Below the pieces are notes generated by a model that saw nothing but the letters and a program-made list of their open reading frames with translations, made no database searches and was not told the origin of the DNA. The position numbers and the translations under genes are program-made. 64,000 nt of DNA from Ptychodera flava (lineage: Eukaryota > Hemichordata > Enteropneusta > Ptychoderidae), in assembly GCF_041260155.1 (NCBI RefSeq), contig NC_091943.1:15863283-15927282 (forward strand), given 5' to 3'. Every line of letters starts with the position of its first letter. Positions within the stretch are counted from its first letter, which is position 1. Below are positions 12,907 to 25,202 of this stretch, piece after piece.

Positions 12907-12946
12907 GGTACAACCATGGAGGTAGTAGCTACCTCCATGGTACAAC
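12907..12946. mobile_element. Ultrashort palindrome insertion (24 bp) with 8-bp duplication
   Basis: GGTACAAC at 12907-12914 is repeated at 12939-12946. Between them is CATGGAGGTAG, loop TAG, and the inverse CTACCTCCAT. The unit lies in the first intron of the mini-mucin gene, 43 bp before its coding exon. Confidence 0.7.
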
Positions 12947-12988
12947 TGACATTTAATACTTCTTTTTCACCTCCATTTCAGGACAAAG

Positions 12989-14320
12989 ATGCGTACTCTC
13001 CTCACAGCCGTTATTTTGGGTTGCATGCTATCAGTAGCATTCGGTAAGCTGTCAATACTCTCTTTAGTGTATACTCCCCAGGTGGTTCATTCGTATGCAC
13101 CTACATATGACGTATACGTGCAATGGAGAGACTGTGATTGGGAGGTGCCTCTGCGCGTCTTCCGCGCCGCCGGCCTGTTTCTAGAAATTTCTGCGTAGGG
13201 CGTGGCTCACGGTCATTGTACAAAAATTTAGCAAAACCATGTTGAATTTTATCCATCATTGTATCGTCATCATCCCTTTTTTTAAGATTTCTTGTGCAAC
13301 AGGCAAGAGTTTGAGGTGGGGCAGAGACATGTGACCTCTTTCTGAAGATAGTTCAAAATGTCTAAGCCCAGTAAGGAATTTCAAACCAAACAGTGACCAC
13401 TGATGTGTACACATCCCTCATACACAGGCCAATTCAAGCAGTAGAGGACCGTACGGCTTCTTGGGCCGATCATCTACTTTTTTCTAGTCTTCGGATCTTC
13501 CATACTGTGATTTAAGCGAGACGCAATCTTAGGTCCCTGCTGAGTGTGAATTTTTGTGATTTTTTTTCTAACTTTCATTTCTTTTTCATACGTACAGCCA
13601 CTACAGCTGCCCCAACCGCAGCCGCCACAACAGGTAAATTGAAATTTTATGTCTAGCTCTTTTTATTTGACAGATTCATCATGACCATCCTTTCACGAAA
13701 TGCAAATGTCAGTATTCACTATTCACATTCAAAAATCTGGATGAATGCACTTTAATTGGCAGAAGACACAGACGGTCAGGTTTTGAAAAAAACGGCAGGA
13801 GAAAGTTTGAAAACTAGGCATCCTTGACAATAGTATTATACTACATGATTTAGTTAATACCAAATACGAGATTAGAACCAAGTAAAACCGTTTCTACATG
13901 TACTCACTTTTTCTCTGTTTATTCTATAGCTGCAGCTGGAACAGGAGCGACGACTGCCGCCGCCGCCGCCACGACAGGTAAGACTTTACTTGAATCAGTT
14001 TCACCACATTAGTTACGTAACTTCGTCTGGCGGTGTTCCAGTTTCAAGTTTAGGCCGCGGGTTGTCATTGTTTGCGCGGGAATAAAAACCGTGAATGTTA
14101 GTTGCAATGGTTCAACTTCTTTATTGTGGCGGAGAAATAACATCTGTTACAGTTTCTCGCAATACCCCCTCACCCACCAAGCAAATATAACAAACTCTGA
14201 TATCGTGTCAAAATTTCCTTTTGTGTTTTGTTCTTTACAGAGGACACCAGTGGATTCCCAGTTGTCTCCGCAAACATCCTTCTCATTGCAGCTGCTTTCT
14301 TCATGGCTTTGTTCCGTTAG
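12989..14320 (+). CDS. 72-residue secreted, probably GPI-anchored Ala/Thr mini-mucin (spliced from microexons)
   Basis: Four coding exons splice exactly in frame: 12989-13043, 13598-13633, 13930-13977 and 14241-14320 (219 nt including the stop), all with GT-AG borders. Residues 1-19 are a signal peptide (MRTLLTAVILGCMLSVAF plus a split Ala). Residues 20-46 are almost only Ala and Thr with one Pro and two Gly, a dense mucin-type O-glycosylation region. The last exon adds EDTSGFPVVSAN and a hydrophobic tail ending FFMALFR, as in a GPI signal or a very short membrane anchor. Both middle exons (36 and 48 nt) are symmetric phase 1, so skipping or adding them keeps the frame. The ATG follows CAAAG with A at -3. 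After the stop, a donor at 14335/14336 and an acceptor at 14818-14819 imply a 3' UTR intron, and AATAAA lies at 15275-15280. I recognise no orthologue. CD52-like or sialomucin-like proteins share the architecture only. Confidence 0.6.
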
Positions 14321-14819
14321 AATCCTGAACCATGGGTAAGTTGCTACTCTTTGCGGTGTGGACATTCTCTGCTGCCTGTCAGTGAGGGAGATCCTGGCTA
14401 TATATTTAGTTGCTCCGGTGTGCCTCGCGATCTGAAATCGACATTTCCTCGTGGCCAATTCTCTCGCAGGTCACAGTGGACCGGTATGGTATTCAGTACA
14501 CGATTTGAGCTGGTGAATTTTCTATTGGTTAATACATTAATCATTTGATTCGCATCTCCAAACTGTCTCCACTAGTTCACGTCACTTTTATGTAAATGAA
14601 CAATTGTTCGCGTCGAATTCAGTGAAAGATATTTTAAGCATTGGTGATATAAAGCTTACTGTTTATACTTGACAGTATAAAATGTCAATTGGTTAATCTA
14701 ATCGATTTAAATTTATCTCAGCAGAAGCAACTTGTTTCCTCAATAATAATAAATGCCCCAACACAACGCTATAAAATTGACGGAACTTTGTATTAAAAAC
14801 ATTTCATCTTTTTTTTCAG

Positions 14820-15280
14820 ATATATTTAAAAAGAGCTGATGTTGCCAGTATGAAGTTTTTATGCCATGTATTCTTGAAAGTCGTCGTGAAGGCTGACATG
14901 ACGGTGCTTATAGATGAAGAACGGACGGACTTTGCCGCACGTCTCAGGACTTCGACGCCTAACCGGAAATGACGCAACTTCCCGTCGGTTCGGTGACTCT
15001 GCATCCGAAAGTTTTCACCCGACAGATCAATTGCCATTCCAGTAACCAAGGACACCAGTTCAAAAAATACGCCGCAAATATTCCAAACTTCGGTCGTTTC
15101 TTTCTAACACTTGTCTAACATGGCATAAAGTTCAACCGGCAGTCACTTGCATCGGCCACAGTGCAATTTTTTAATTGGGATCCCTTGGGACCCAACTACT
15201 AAAAAAACATTCTCACAACGGCTTTTAAAAAATTGCTGTACACTTTCCAGAGACGAATCGTCACTCCGTTGTGTAATAAA
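14820..15280 (+). other. Inferred last 3' UTR exon and poly(A) signal of the mini-mucin gene
   Basis: A T-rich tract and CAG at 14817-14819 form a good acceptor pairing with the donor 15 nt after the stop codon. AATAAA at 15275-15280 is the first clear poly(A) signal. The intron is too close to the stop to be expected to trigger nonsense-mediated decay. Confidence 0.4.
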
Positions 15281-16990
15281 ATAAATTGCTTTTTTTAATG
15301 TAAAATGGTTTGTGTAACGTGTCTCTTTGCCTCCCCAGATTCAAAATAATTGACCACTATTTTCAAGTGAGCCCTCACAAGTTTCGGCCTTGATTTTTAC
15401 AACTGTAGCATTATGTGACCCTTTCTTCTTGAAATAACAATCGGGTTGATAGACTCAAAATTAACATTTTTGCAAGGTTAACACTTTAAAGGTCATCACC
15501 TGTCGTACCCGGATGTATCAGGCCTCAATTGCAAACTTTACCGTCATAGCCGCATTGCTCTCCGCTCCTCAAAACGTGATATTGATGGCCGAAAAATCTT
15601 TGAAAAATGCTGCTCCATTTCAAAAAAATGTCCCCAATTTTGAACATGCTAGTGTCGTATATATAATGCTGCTTTTGAAAGCGAAAAATGGATGCATTCT
15701 GATAAAGTAAAATTGTTTTTAATCATCTTTAAACAAAGTTCAAATTCTTGGCAGGAGCTTTATGTATCCCCCTTTAGAACAACCTGTGCAAGTGATGTGT
15801 GGATCTGTTTTGATCCAGAAGCCTTCATGGTGGAGGGGCTATGTTTGAAGGTCGTCCGTTAATTGCAAAGAGGGGAGTGTTCCACCGATTGTATGCTTTT
15901 AGCAACAGAGCTCTAATGAAGCAACTCTGGCATAATTAAATGTTTATTCTGATTCCGATAAGTAGACCCACTCTGAGTAAAACGAACCATGTTGGCCAAA
16001 ATCTCTTCAGATAATGCATTCTCATTTCCCGTCTGTTTATAAGATGTGTTTTGCATGATTTCCCGTCTGTTTAAAGTGACTTCCATAATGCATGGAGACC
16101 CTGAAGCGAGGTCTCAGTCAACAGATACGACCGACAGTTATGCCACAGTTTCTAGCTCACAAAATTAATTAAAAATCGCCTTTTTTAGGCGGACAGCTTC
16201 ATCAGGCTGTATAATCAGAATTAAACAATGTTCACTTGCAATGAGTAAGGTATGAGTGTGAAAAACTGCGTCTCATCAAATGCTTGGAACTTCCAGGCCT
16301 GTTTGACGTGAAGTAAACGGAAAAAAGAGGAGTCGAACGCGGATGGTGTTGAACTTCATAAGTTTGTTGAGTAAATTGCGACAGACTACAGCGTAATAGT
16401 CAGAGTCGTTTCAACTCTGTAGGGACAATTCGGAAGAAAGAACGCTCATTTGCTGTGTACATAATATTGGTTTTGTTAAAAACCTGCGCTAAAATTTAGC
16501 AGCAATATTATATATCACGCTTTTGTACGCTGCACAAGAATCAACAGTGTAGCCTCACAATACGATACCGCGATTTTGACGTAGACACTTGAAAAGATGG
16601 TGTGTACGCTTTTGCTGACACTTGACAGATCATGAGTGACACAGAATGCAAACAAAAAGTGTTTCTCCTTGTAATTGTCACTTGCCCGCATATGCGGAGA
16701 GAAGCAACAGTCAAAGATCGTGTGTGAGTCGCCCTATAGTGGGGGTTGTGGCAAATTAAAAAAAAGTGACTGGAATGTAAATGACTTGAAAATTCCATCT
16801 TCAAAGTTTTAGAAAATCAGATGTCACATAACGTCTGTCCACCAATTACGTTGCTATTTTGTGGCAAGTTTGTCGCGAAAACGCCCGTCGGTCACCGCCA
16901 TCAACCGACAGAAATTCGCTCGGCGACGTCTTGACAGCCTTGCCTTGCGTCACTGGAAGTGAAGTTACAAATTGTTGTACGATGGAGGTA
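15281..16990. other. Intergenic, no gene seen
   Basis: Short frames only. The phrase TTTCCCGTCTGTTTA occurs twice near 16026 and 16060, a small local duplication. There is no RNA gene or domain. Confidence 0.5.
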
Positions 16991-17004
16991 CGAGCGAGAA
17001 TCAT

Positions 17005-17500
17005 AGATTTATTTTATTTTATTTTTATTTTATTTTATTCATTCTGACATCCAACAGGCATACCCCAATAACTGGATGCAAACAGAGAAAAATTAAAACA
17101 TGAAAAAGACAAATTACAATATGCAGAAACTAATTTTAAAAAAGGCACTAAACAAGTAACAACAGAGACTGACAAACATCAAAAACTCTCGGTAGTAAAA
17201 TGACTATCAGCAAGAGAAAATAAAACAGATGACACTTGGGTTTTAAAAGCACTAAGACTGGTAAACAAAGCAATATCAAAACGATAGACACTATTTAAAA
17301 GTGTCATTGCCCGAGACGAAAAGCAATATTTAGACAGGTTAACGCAGTGATTTGGTATCCGGAAAAGGTCAGAAGACCTGAGACGCCCTGAGGGCCGGGT
17401 CTCTGTTTTTCCATGTTCTGTGTAAAGTTGTTTTTTTTAATGGGCTGTAGACAACCTTGGTCTCGGTGTATCCGCGTTGTCTGCAAACCCGTGACAAATG
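17005..17500 (-). repeat. Possible retroposon 3' end with TAAAA-type tail
   Basis: Read on the minus strand, about 450 bp of low-complexity, formerly coding-like sequence runs into a (TAAAA)n tail at 17005-17040. This fits the 3' end of an old LINE or related retroposon, but I see no diagnostic reverse-transcriptase motif. Confidence 0.3.
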
Positions 17501-17796
17501 CCGTTTGTTAGGCAGAGATAATGAGTGTGGTTCTTGCCTTGCAGTGCAACGTAATTTATGTATATTGCTTTAGTAAATGCAAATCAACATCGCCCACCAA
17601 CAATGTAATTTGAATATCTATAGTGAAGATCCTCACAATGTAAAGGGGCAACTTTTCCCATGAGATTTGTTAAACCATTCATTAAAGTCCGTACCGGCAC
17701 CTTAAATTTATTCAAATATCCATGCTGTCCTTTCAATGCAAAATCAGTGATATGAACGCGGTTCAAGTTCAAATTTCAGCCCTATTTGTTAACATT

Positions 17797-18138
17797 TGTC
17801 GTGATGGGGTTTTATGATCAAGGTTCTTGTCTGACTTTTACACAGAACTGCGAACGACACCAGTTCATGCTAAGAACACAAGCTTTATTACTGAACACGC
17901 CGTGAGATAAAAAAGGCGCCAACCGGAACACAACTGTAGCAATTACATGTAAAGGCACCAAAGCGCATGCACCGAATGTAATAGAACACCAAAGGATAAA
18001 CATTTTTTTGGCGGGAGATTATAGTCCACAGTCATTGGACGAAAGTTACCGAAGAGTCTGATTGGTAGAAGGATAACACATAGGCTCTGCTTAGTCCTAT
18101 TAATAATGTTCAAATGATGTGTCATTTGTTCTCCGACA
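17797..18138 (-). repeat. 3' LTR of the BEL/Pao element
   Basis: 342 bp, TG...CA type (TGTCG...CGACA). It matches the copy at 23724-24064 at about 99%. It is preceded by ACATT, the left target duplication. Confidence 0.93.
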
Positions 18139-18258
18139 TTCTCCCGGCGACGAAAGATAATCTTGAACACTTTCAATATGAATTATCAATAAATGATTCG
18201 TTTGAACAAAAAACTCAGAAATTTCAAAGAGTTAATTGTCTCAACAGTTACAACAATT

Positions 18259-21200
18259 TTATGAAAGTTCGGATATTCTCATCCTGGCTGCAATGGCCGC
18301 ATCTCTGGACGGTCTCCCCGACTCGGGCGGGTCATTGGTTTTCTCAGCAGAAATTTCTTGCCGATGGATGTCTTCCCGCTCGTTCACATCTTTGTCTTCA
18401 GATGATGATAATTCTTGAGAGGCTACCTCAAGGGGGTATAACTTGTGTATAGGGCGGTTGGTGTGTCCCCTGGCGGTGGAGATTTCAGCTGATCGCACCA
18501 ACTTGTCACGTCCATAAACAAGTCTCTTCACAGTCCCGAGCTGCCATTTCATCCTACGATCGATATCACTATGGATCAGTACCACATCTCCCACTTTAAT
18601 TACATTGTGCTTGTTTCCGGAACCGGAGTGACGTTCTCTCAAAGCTGTCAAATACTCGGTTGACCATCGCTTCCAGAACTGTTGTTGGAGATTTGACAAA
18701 TGTGCGTAACGTCTGTTAACATCATTGTGGTTTCCAAAAGTCGGGTCTTCGATTTCTTCATCGGAGACTGTGATGTATGGTAGTGAGGTCAAGCTTCTAC
18801 CATGTAACAGGTGATTTGGGGTCAGGCTAACGTCATCATCCGCACTGGATGAAACGAAGGTGAGTGGGCGATCATTTAATACAGTCTCAATTTCGGTGAC
18901 GACGGTAGCAAGCTCATCATACGTGATGAATGATCGACCGAGAACCTTTTTAATCGCATTCTTCGTGAGACTTATGAGCCGCTCCCAAAAGCCGCCAAAC
19001 CACGGCGCACGTTTGGGTATGAAAGTCCATTTCACTCGCTGAGATGAGAGATAATCTCGAACATCAGGCGTGTCGAGCAAGGAGCGTATCTCCTCGGCTC
19101 CAGAGATGTACGTCGAGGCGTTGTCGGATAACATTCGGCTAGGCAGGGATCGTCTTGCAGCAAAACGGCGAAACGCGAGTAGAAATGTTTTAGTCGTCAA
19201 ATCCGGTACCAATTCCAAGTGTATGGCCGTGTAACCGCACAGGTAAACAGGCACACGTATGCCTTGTTTTGTTTACCATCAATAGCCTTGGTGAGGAGAG
19301 CCCCCGTGAAGTCGACCCCCGTCACACTGAATGGAGGGGTGATGTTCACGCGATATGTAGGCAGCGGAGCTTGGACTGGGTTAGTGTACGGCTTTCCTTC
19401 AACTTTCAGACAGGTAACACAGTTGTGAAGAATCTTGCTAACGATACGTCGTATTTTCGGTATCTAGTACTGTTGACGAAATGTGTTACAGTCGACTGGA
19501 CTCCTCCATGGAATACGCGTTCGTGTGCTTTCAGAACGACCAGTTTAGTGAATTCATGGTGAGAAGGCAGCAACGCTGGAAATTTCGTGACATAGTCCAA
19601 TGCTGCATTGTGTACACGGCTGCCACATCGAAGTGTGCCCTCGTTATCGAGATAGGTTGAGTTGTTGAACCAACGGTCCGAACCTCTTCACATTCATCCT
19701 CATGGAATGAATAGTGTCTGTATATATCTCAGATTGTACGTCTTTATCCAGATTTGTTCAGCATGTCGTATCTCGTCCGGTGAGACTACTCCTGACGGCG
19801 TGTCTCTGTTTCGCTGCAGTCGAGATTTGAAACGAAATACATACGAAGTAACGCGGAATAGTTTGTCTAACGAGCTGAAACGAGTAATGTCCACCGCGTA
19901 TTGTATGCCAACGTCAACTGTGGGGTCGATTTCCGTGTTTGATGAGCCGATGTTCTCAGTGGATCGGCGAGAAAGATCCTCAACGTGTTGCATTTTATCG
20001 GCAACCTCAGCATCGATTTGTGTGTGAGGCTCGATCATGAAGTCGTCCGTTGTAGCGATATGGTGTACTGCGCTATCAAACAGTTCACAGATTGGCCAGT
20101 CTCCATTTTCTTTCAACCAAGTAGGGCCGTTCCACCATAGAGTAGAATTGGCTAGTGATCAGAGGTAATGCCTCGAGTTAACAAATCAGCTGGGTTGTCA
20201 GCGGAGGGGCAATATTTGTAGATGTGACGAAAACCATTGATCTCTCTGACGCGATTGCTTACGAAGATCGGCAGCTTCTTGACACTGTTGATCCAATACA
20301 ACGCAATTTGACTGTCCGACCAGAGATACCGCTGTGTAATGTTTATCTTGCCGGAGAGAGCGTTTATTACGAATTTGCTGAGTCGAGTGCCAATCAGGGC
20401 GGCCATCAGTTCTAACCGAGGCAGTGACAAATCGGACGTTGGAGCGACGCGTGCCTTGGCCATAACGATAGAAGTTTCACTTGAACTGCGGAGATAAACT
20501 ACAGCTCCGTAGGCGGTAGTGCTGGCGTCAGCGAAAACATGAACTTCGCAGTCGTCGTTATCTTTATTCCCTGAGAAGTATTGGCGGTTTATTGTCGTCT
20601 TGCGTGTAGCATTCAAGTCCGCTGCGATCTGTATCCATTGAGAGTTCAATTCAGCATCGAGCGGTTCGTCCCAAGGGAGCCCGCGTTTCCATAGTGACTG
20701 TACAAAGAGTTTAGCTCTGATGTGAACTGGAGCTACGAAGCCCAGTGGGTCGTACAGTGTAGCGGAGGAACTGAGAACATCTCGTTTCGTTATCAATTCA
20801 TTTGGAATAGGCTCGCTATTATTTTCTGAGTAGGTCATCTTGTCGCTTTCTGGTTCCCAACGCAGGCCGAGTACTGGTACATCACGAGAGGGTTCGTAGA
20901 TATCGTCCTGTTTTGCGAGTTCACATAGTCGTTCACTGTTGGACGTCCATGAGCGCAGCTTGAACCACACGACTGCATGAGGTGGTTTGCGTCGTTGTAA
21001 TATGACACGGCCTTTTCATCAGACTTGGCACCGTCTATCACATTGTCAACATAAATATTATGTTTGAGGTCATCAGCAGTCGGTATGGAGGCATTACTTT
21101 CCAAGTGAGTCTTGATTACAGCGTTGAGCATGAATGGGGAACAAGCCGCCCCAAACAGAACAGACTTGAATTGATAAACATCAAATGGACTTTCGGGATC

Positions 21201-22650
21201 ACGAATGTCCGATAACCAAAGAAATTTGGTGTATTGACGCTCGTCTTCCTCTAGACGTATGTTTAAGAATGCCTTTTCAATGTCACTGACGAAAGCGATT
21301 CGGTTAGCGCGAAATCGTAGCAAAATGGCAGGTAAATCATTGATTAATGACGGCCCAGTTTGAAGACAGTCGTTTAGACTTGCCGAGTCAGCATTTTGTT
21401 TGCTACTGCAGTCGTATACAATACGTATTGGAGTGGTAACTGAGTCCTTCTTGACAGCTCGATGCGGCAAATAATGTCCTTCAGTTTTGTTGTCATCTTG
21501 AATCTTCTCGACGAAGTCTCGGCGCAGTTGATCGGTGATGATATCGTCATATCTCTTCGTTAAGTCAGGGGCCAAACGGCGAACCATAGCGCGCGTGCGA
21601 TTTTCAGTTGCCGCATAGTTTGAAGGCAGTGGCGGATGATCAGTTTTCCATGGTAAACGGGCAATGTATTTACCATTTTCAACACGTAGATGAGTGTCCC
21701 GATATGTTTCGAAGTCGGTATTTTCATCATTTTGCGAGTCTGCCTTCACTCCGATGAGCTCTAAATTCCACCAGTTTCGTATGTCATCGTCGGTGTGTGT
21801 TTCTACGTTCACGTGATGAATATTAATGTCAGAGTCCAATTCCCACGCTTTCCAGTAGGACCGGACAACAAGTAGCCGAACTTAGATGATATTGCAGTTG
21901 GACCTGCCCCGCGCACGATATGGTTTCCAACAAAGTTCCAATATTGATCAGCTCCGATGAGTACATCAATTTCCATAGTTTTAACATTGGAAACTGGTGG
22001 GCAAGCTTTAATCCCCGTAGATGGTCTGAGTTGAGTATTTCTGCTGACACGTGGTTGAATAGGTTGGACGAAATCTCGGGAATTATCAGGGCGTTAACAG
22101 TACTGGTATGCCCATTCTGTTCGTGCAAAGTTACCATTGCACTTTTCATGGAATGAATTTGTTTCGAATTGTCCCCGAATGTTGACAGGCTAACGTTCTC
22201 ATGAGTGTCCGATTTCAAGTTGAGTTTGTCAGCAAATCGCTGCGTGATAAAAGTTCTGTTGGACCCATCGTCAAACAGCACGGTAGCGTTGATAGGTTTC
22301 CTATCGCCGACCGACATAGGAATGACTGCCGTCTTGAGGAGAACCGATCCGTTGGGTGTAGATTTCCCCTTTGTGTCGTCTGTTTTCGCCAATGCCACAT
22401 GAACTTCAGAAGTTCCCTTTTTCTCAGACGGTGTAGCTGATTTGGTGTCATGAAGGGTAGAGTGATGTTTACGCTTGCAGATCTTGCAAGTGTAACGAGA
22501 CTTGCAATCGCTCACGCGATGCTTTCCAAGGCAATTGTAACAGAGACGATCGCGTTTGACAATGTCTAAGCGACGTTTCGGGTCGGTGACAACTTGGCAA
22601 TCACTTGTGTAGTGATTTCCCTTACAAAACACGCATGTTTTGATTCTCAA
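18259..22650 (-). pseudogene. pol-like region of the BEL/Pao fossil (protease, RT, RNase H, integrase)
   Basis: On the minus strand the parts run from a CCHC-knuckle and aspartic-protease section (about 21.8-22.65 kb, with CYNCLGKHRVSDC and a VLFDDGSNRTFI active-site region), through a reverse transcriptase section (about 20.8-21.8 kb, with FVSDIEKAFLNI and QFKSVLFGAACSPF), an RNase H section (about 20.15-20.8 kb, with FADASTTAYGAVVYLR), to an integrase and C-terminal section (about 18.26-20.1 kb, with MLSDNASTY, FIPKRAPWFGGFWERLI and a LIHSDIDRRMKWQLGTV module). These are standard Pao/BEL signatures. The region is broken and not a working gene. Confidence 0.88.
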
Positions 22651-23696
22651 AGGCTTTGTTGTGCGCGTAGATGCGGCCTTAGTATGAAATAAGCGGTCAT
22701 ATTAGGCTGTGTTGCTGTGTCCGCAACCGATAACTCATCGAGTGGAACTCCGGCTTGAATGGCGTCGATTTCCCGTAGGATGGCTTTGCGCAACTCTGGT
22801 AAAGTCCAAGCCTTGTTTCCGTGATCTCTTGCGATCTGTTTCCGAATATTGTTAGGTAGTTTATCTCGAATCATGGGAATGAGAAGTTCTCCATAAGCGT
22901 TCTCTTCTTTGCCAAGTGATTGTAAACCGCGAATATGACTTTCTAATGTGTCATAAAACAATCTCAGACTGTTAATGTCACTCGTAGGTTGAGGAATCTG
23001 CCACAGTGCAGTCATGTGCGCATCGATGATCAAATGATTCTGTCGGTAGCGTTCGATGAGTAGCTCTAAAGCATGGTCGTAGTTGGAGTTTGTCAAGGCG
23101 AGACCGCTAATCGTACGGGCAGCTTCATCAGTTAAACGCTGCGTAAGTATGTGAACTTTTGAATGTTCTCGAGGTTCTTATCATTATGGATGGACGATTT
23201 GAAAGTGTCGTAGAAACTCACCCACTCGAGTACGTTTCCTGAGAAAGTTTTCAGCTGTAGTTTCGGTAATGCGACCGTTTTCCTTCGATGTGTCTTGAGT
23301 AGCGGTGTCGGAGTTCGCCGATGGGCCAGTCACATTGTTCGGTTTGTTGTTTTTGATGAAATCAGTGATCTTGTCGTTTCTCTCGAATATCTCGGACATG
23401 TAGTCGCCGGATTCTTGGCTCGCAGCATCGTAGCTTGCTTCATCCGTATTATCTAAGATATCTTCTTCGATCTTAGTTAAAGATTCGTATTTCTGAGTCA
23501 GTTGAGTGTTCAATGCTGTGAGTATCCTGTAAGCTTCAGTCTTGTTCTCAGCTGCAGCGAACGTTGATGTGAGTTGTTCTGCACGGTTGAACAGCCTCGT
23601 CATTTGGGCACGTTGTCCCCTGCGCTTGAGTTTCAACTTGGCCAATTTCGTTGCCAGTTGCTCGGCTTGAGTTGGTTGCTGCTCCTCGTCAGACAT
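22650..23696 (-). pseudogene. gag-like region of the BEL/Pao fossil
   Basis: It starts just inside the 5' LTR after the primer-binding site. A Lys/Arg/Gln-rich coiled-coil-like start is followed by a section with the Pao-type pattern DALWQIPQP...LRLFYDTLESHIRGLQSLG and LIPMIRDKLP, typical of the DUF1759 family that accompanies BEL/Pao elements. It is broken. Confidence 0.8.
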
Positions 23697-23723
23697 CCTA
23701 ATCCTGGTCTCGGCACCAAAAAA

Positions 23724-24064
23724 TGTCGTGATGGGGTTTTATGATCAAGGTTCTTGTCTGACTTTTACACAGAACTGCGAACGACACCAGTTCATGCTAA
23801 GAACACAAGCTTTATTACTGAACACGCCGTGAGATAGAAAAGGCGCCAACCGGAACACAACTGTAGCAATTACATGTAAAGGCACCAAAGCGCATGCACC
23901 GAATGTAATAGAACACCAAAGGATAAACATTTTTTTGGCGGGAGATTATAGTCCACAGTCATTGGACGAAAGTTACCAAAGAGTCTGATTGGTAGACGGA
24001 TAACACATAGGCTCTGCTTAGTCCTATTAATAATGTTCAATGATGTGTCATTTGTTCTCCGACA
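23724..24064 (-). repeat. 5' LTR of the BEL/Pao element
   Basis: 341 bp and nearly identical to 17797-18138. It is followed by ACATT at 24065-24069, the right target duplication. Confidence 0.93.
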
Positions 24065-24187
24065 ACATTGTAGAGGTTCCTTCCGTTTTAAATGCATGCA
24101 AAGTGTTGAAAATTGACGAATGGACTGTAGACCACTGGCCGCGAAATTACCATGATAAGGGATGACTCGAGGCTTTGTGGTCAATAG

Positions 24188-24284
24188 CACAGGCTCTAGA
24201 GTCAATGCAGGCGAACCGCTAGCCGCCACTGATACAATATCAGTGGCGGCTAGCGGTTCGCCTGCATTGACTCTAGAGCCTGTG
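24188..24284. mobile_element. Perfect 97-bp palindrome, hairpin element C copy 1
   Basis: Arms of 47 bp (24188-24234 and 24238-24284) are exact inverses around a 3-nt loop, starting CACAGGCTCTAGAGTC. A second copy with one arm mismatch and a clear 8-bp target duplication is at 39075-39174. No duplication is evident here. CACAGG...CCTGTG ends with 8-bp duplications recall hAT-type MITEs. Confidence 0.75.
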
Positions 24285-25164
24285 TATGATGCAGTGCAAC
24301 TATTTTTTCTTTCATGGCGACTTACACGTTACCGTTAGCGCCCTCTGCGATGAACCTTGGGATGCGCGTGATGGGAGTGTTATACTGAAGAGAGTCGTTT
24401 TAGGTATGGATTATCGGAAAAAGAGAAATGCTGCAGAAGCAGGCGATAAGTAACATGGCAGACTCAAATTGGGAGAATACTGTGCGGAAAATCGTTCAAG
24501 CATCTTCAAGCTACAGCAAACTCAAAGGGATACAGTCGTCGGAACTGCGCTCATAGTTATAGGTCGTATGGGACCCATACGACCAATGTAAACACTGTAT
24601 CCAAGGTACGATGGTGATTGATGAAAGTTAAAACATGTGTGTCATAATCTAAATCGTATAATTTAAATGTTGCAGCTATAATGATTAGGTGCATCGAGAA
24701 ATCGTGTACGAAATGCATTGTTTATAACAAGAAACTCGCACAGGCGCAGTTCTGACGACGGTTTCCTGGGGATAAAAGTACCGACTGACGCCGCGGCGCG
24801 CAGGATGGGTCGATTGTACTTAACTTGTGGCCTTTCACAGACGCGTGTAGCTCAACTGTAGATGTTGGTACAACCTGAATGAGTACCGGGTGTGTGGCGC
24901 GTAATCCGGGTGTGAAGGGAAAATTCGACGTTTTGCCAGTTTACTATCAATCTCATTGGTAGATGAGTTAGAAGTGACTGCAAAGCCTTCGGATGATAGT
25001 CGCGCGGACGCTAACAAAAAAGCCCTCGGCAAAGAATCTCCATTTCCAGGCTAACTTCGTCTATAGCAATTGTGCATGGTTCGGTTATCTTTACTTAAAC
25101 GCAATATGACGGATAGTGAGCAAAATGGACGATCAGATGGACTATAATTCACGAAGGACTATAG
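24285..25164. other. Intergenic, one short perfect palindrome
   Basis: No gene is seen. GGTCGTATGGG, a single A, then the exact inverse form a 23-bp palindrome at 24562-24584, without obvious flanking duplication. Confidence 0.5.
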
Positions 25165-25202
25165 GTATAATGATGGAGGTAGTTACTACCTCCATGGTAT
25201 AA

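Larger units (their letters stand above)
17797..24064 (-). mobile_element. BEL/Pao LTR retrotransposon, full-span but broken
   Basis: The element is 6,268 bp and reads on the minus strand. The LTRs (342 and 341 bp) begin TGTCG and end CGACA, and the target duplication ACATT lies at 17792-17796 and 24065-24069. Next to the 5' LTR, 23702-23718 matches a tRNA 3' end including CCA, a likely primer-binding site. A purine-rich GCCGGGAGAA lies next to the 3' LTR. The internal order is gag-like, CCHC knuckles and aspartic protease, reverse transcriptase, RNase H, integrase, which is the BEL/Pao order. The LTRs differ by about three substitutions and one indel (about 99% identity), so insertion was recent. 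The coding region is interrupted roughly five to seven times, some of which could be family-normal read-through, so I call the copy a fossil. Confidence 0.93.

Noticed and set aside
23702-23718. Naming the tRNA used by the BEL/Pao element
   Set aside because: The site matches a tRNA 3' end with CCA, but I cannot tell which tRNA from memory.
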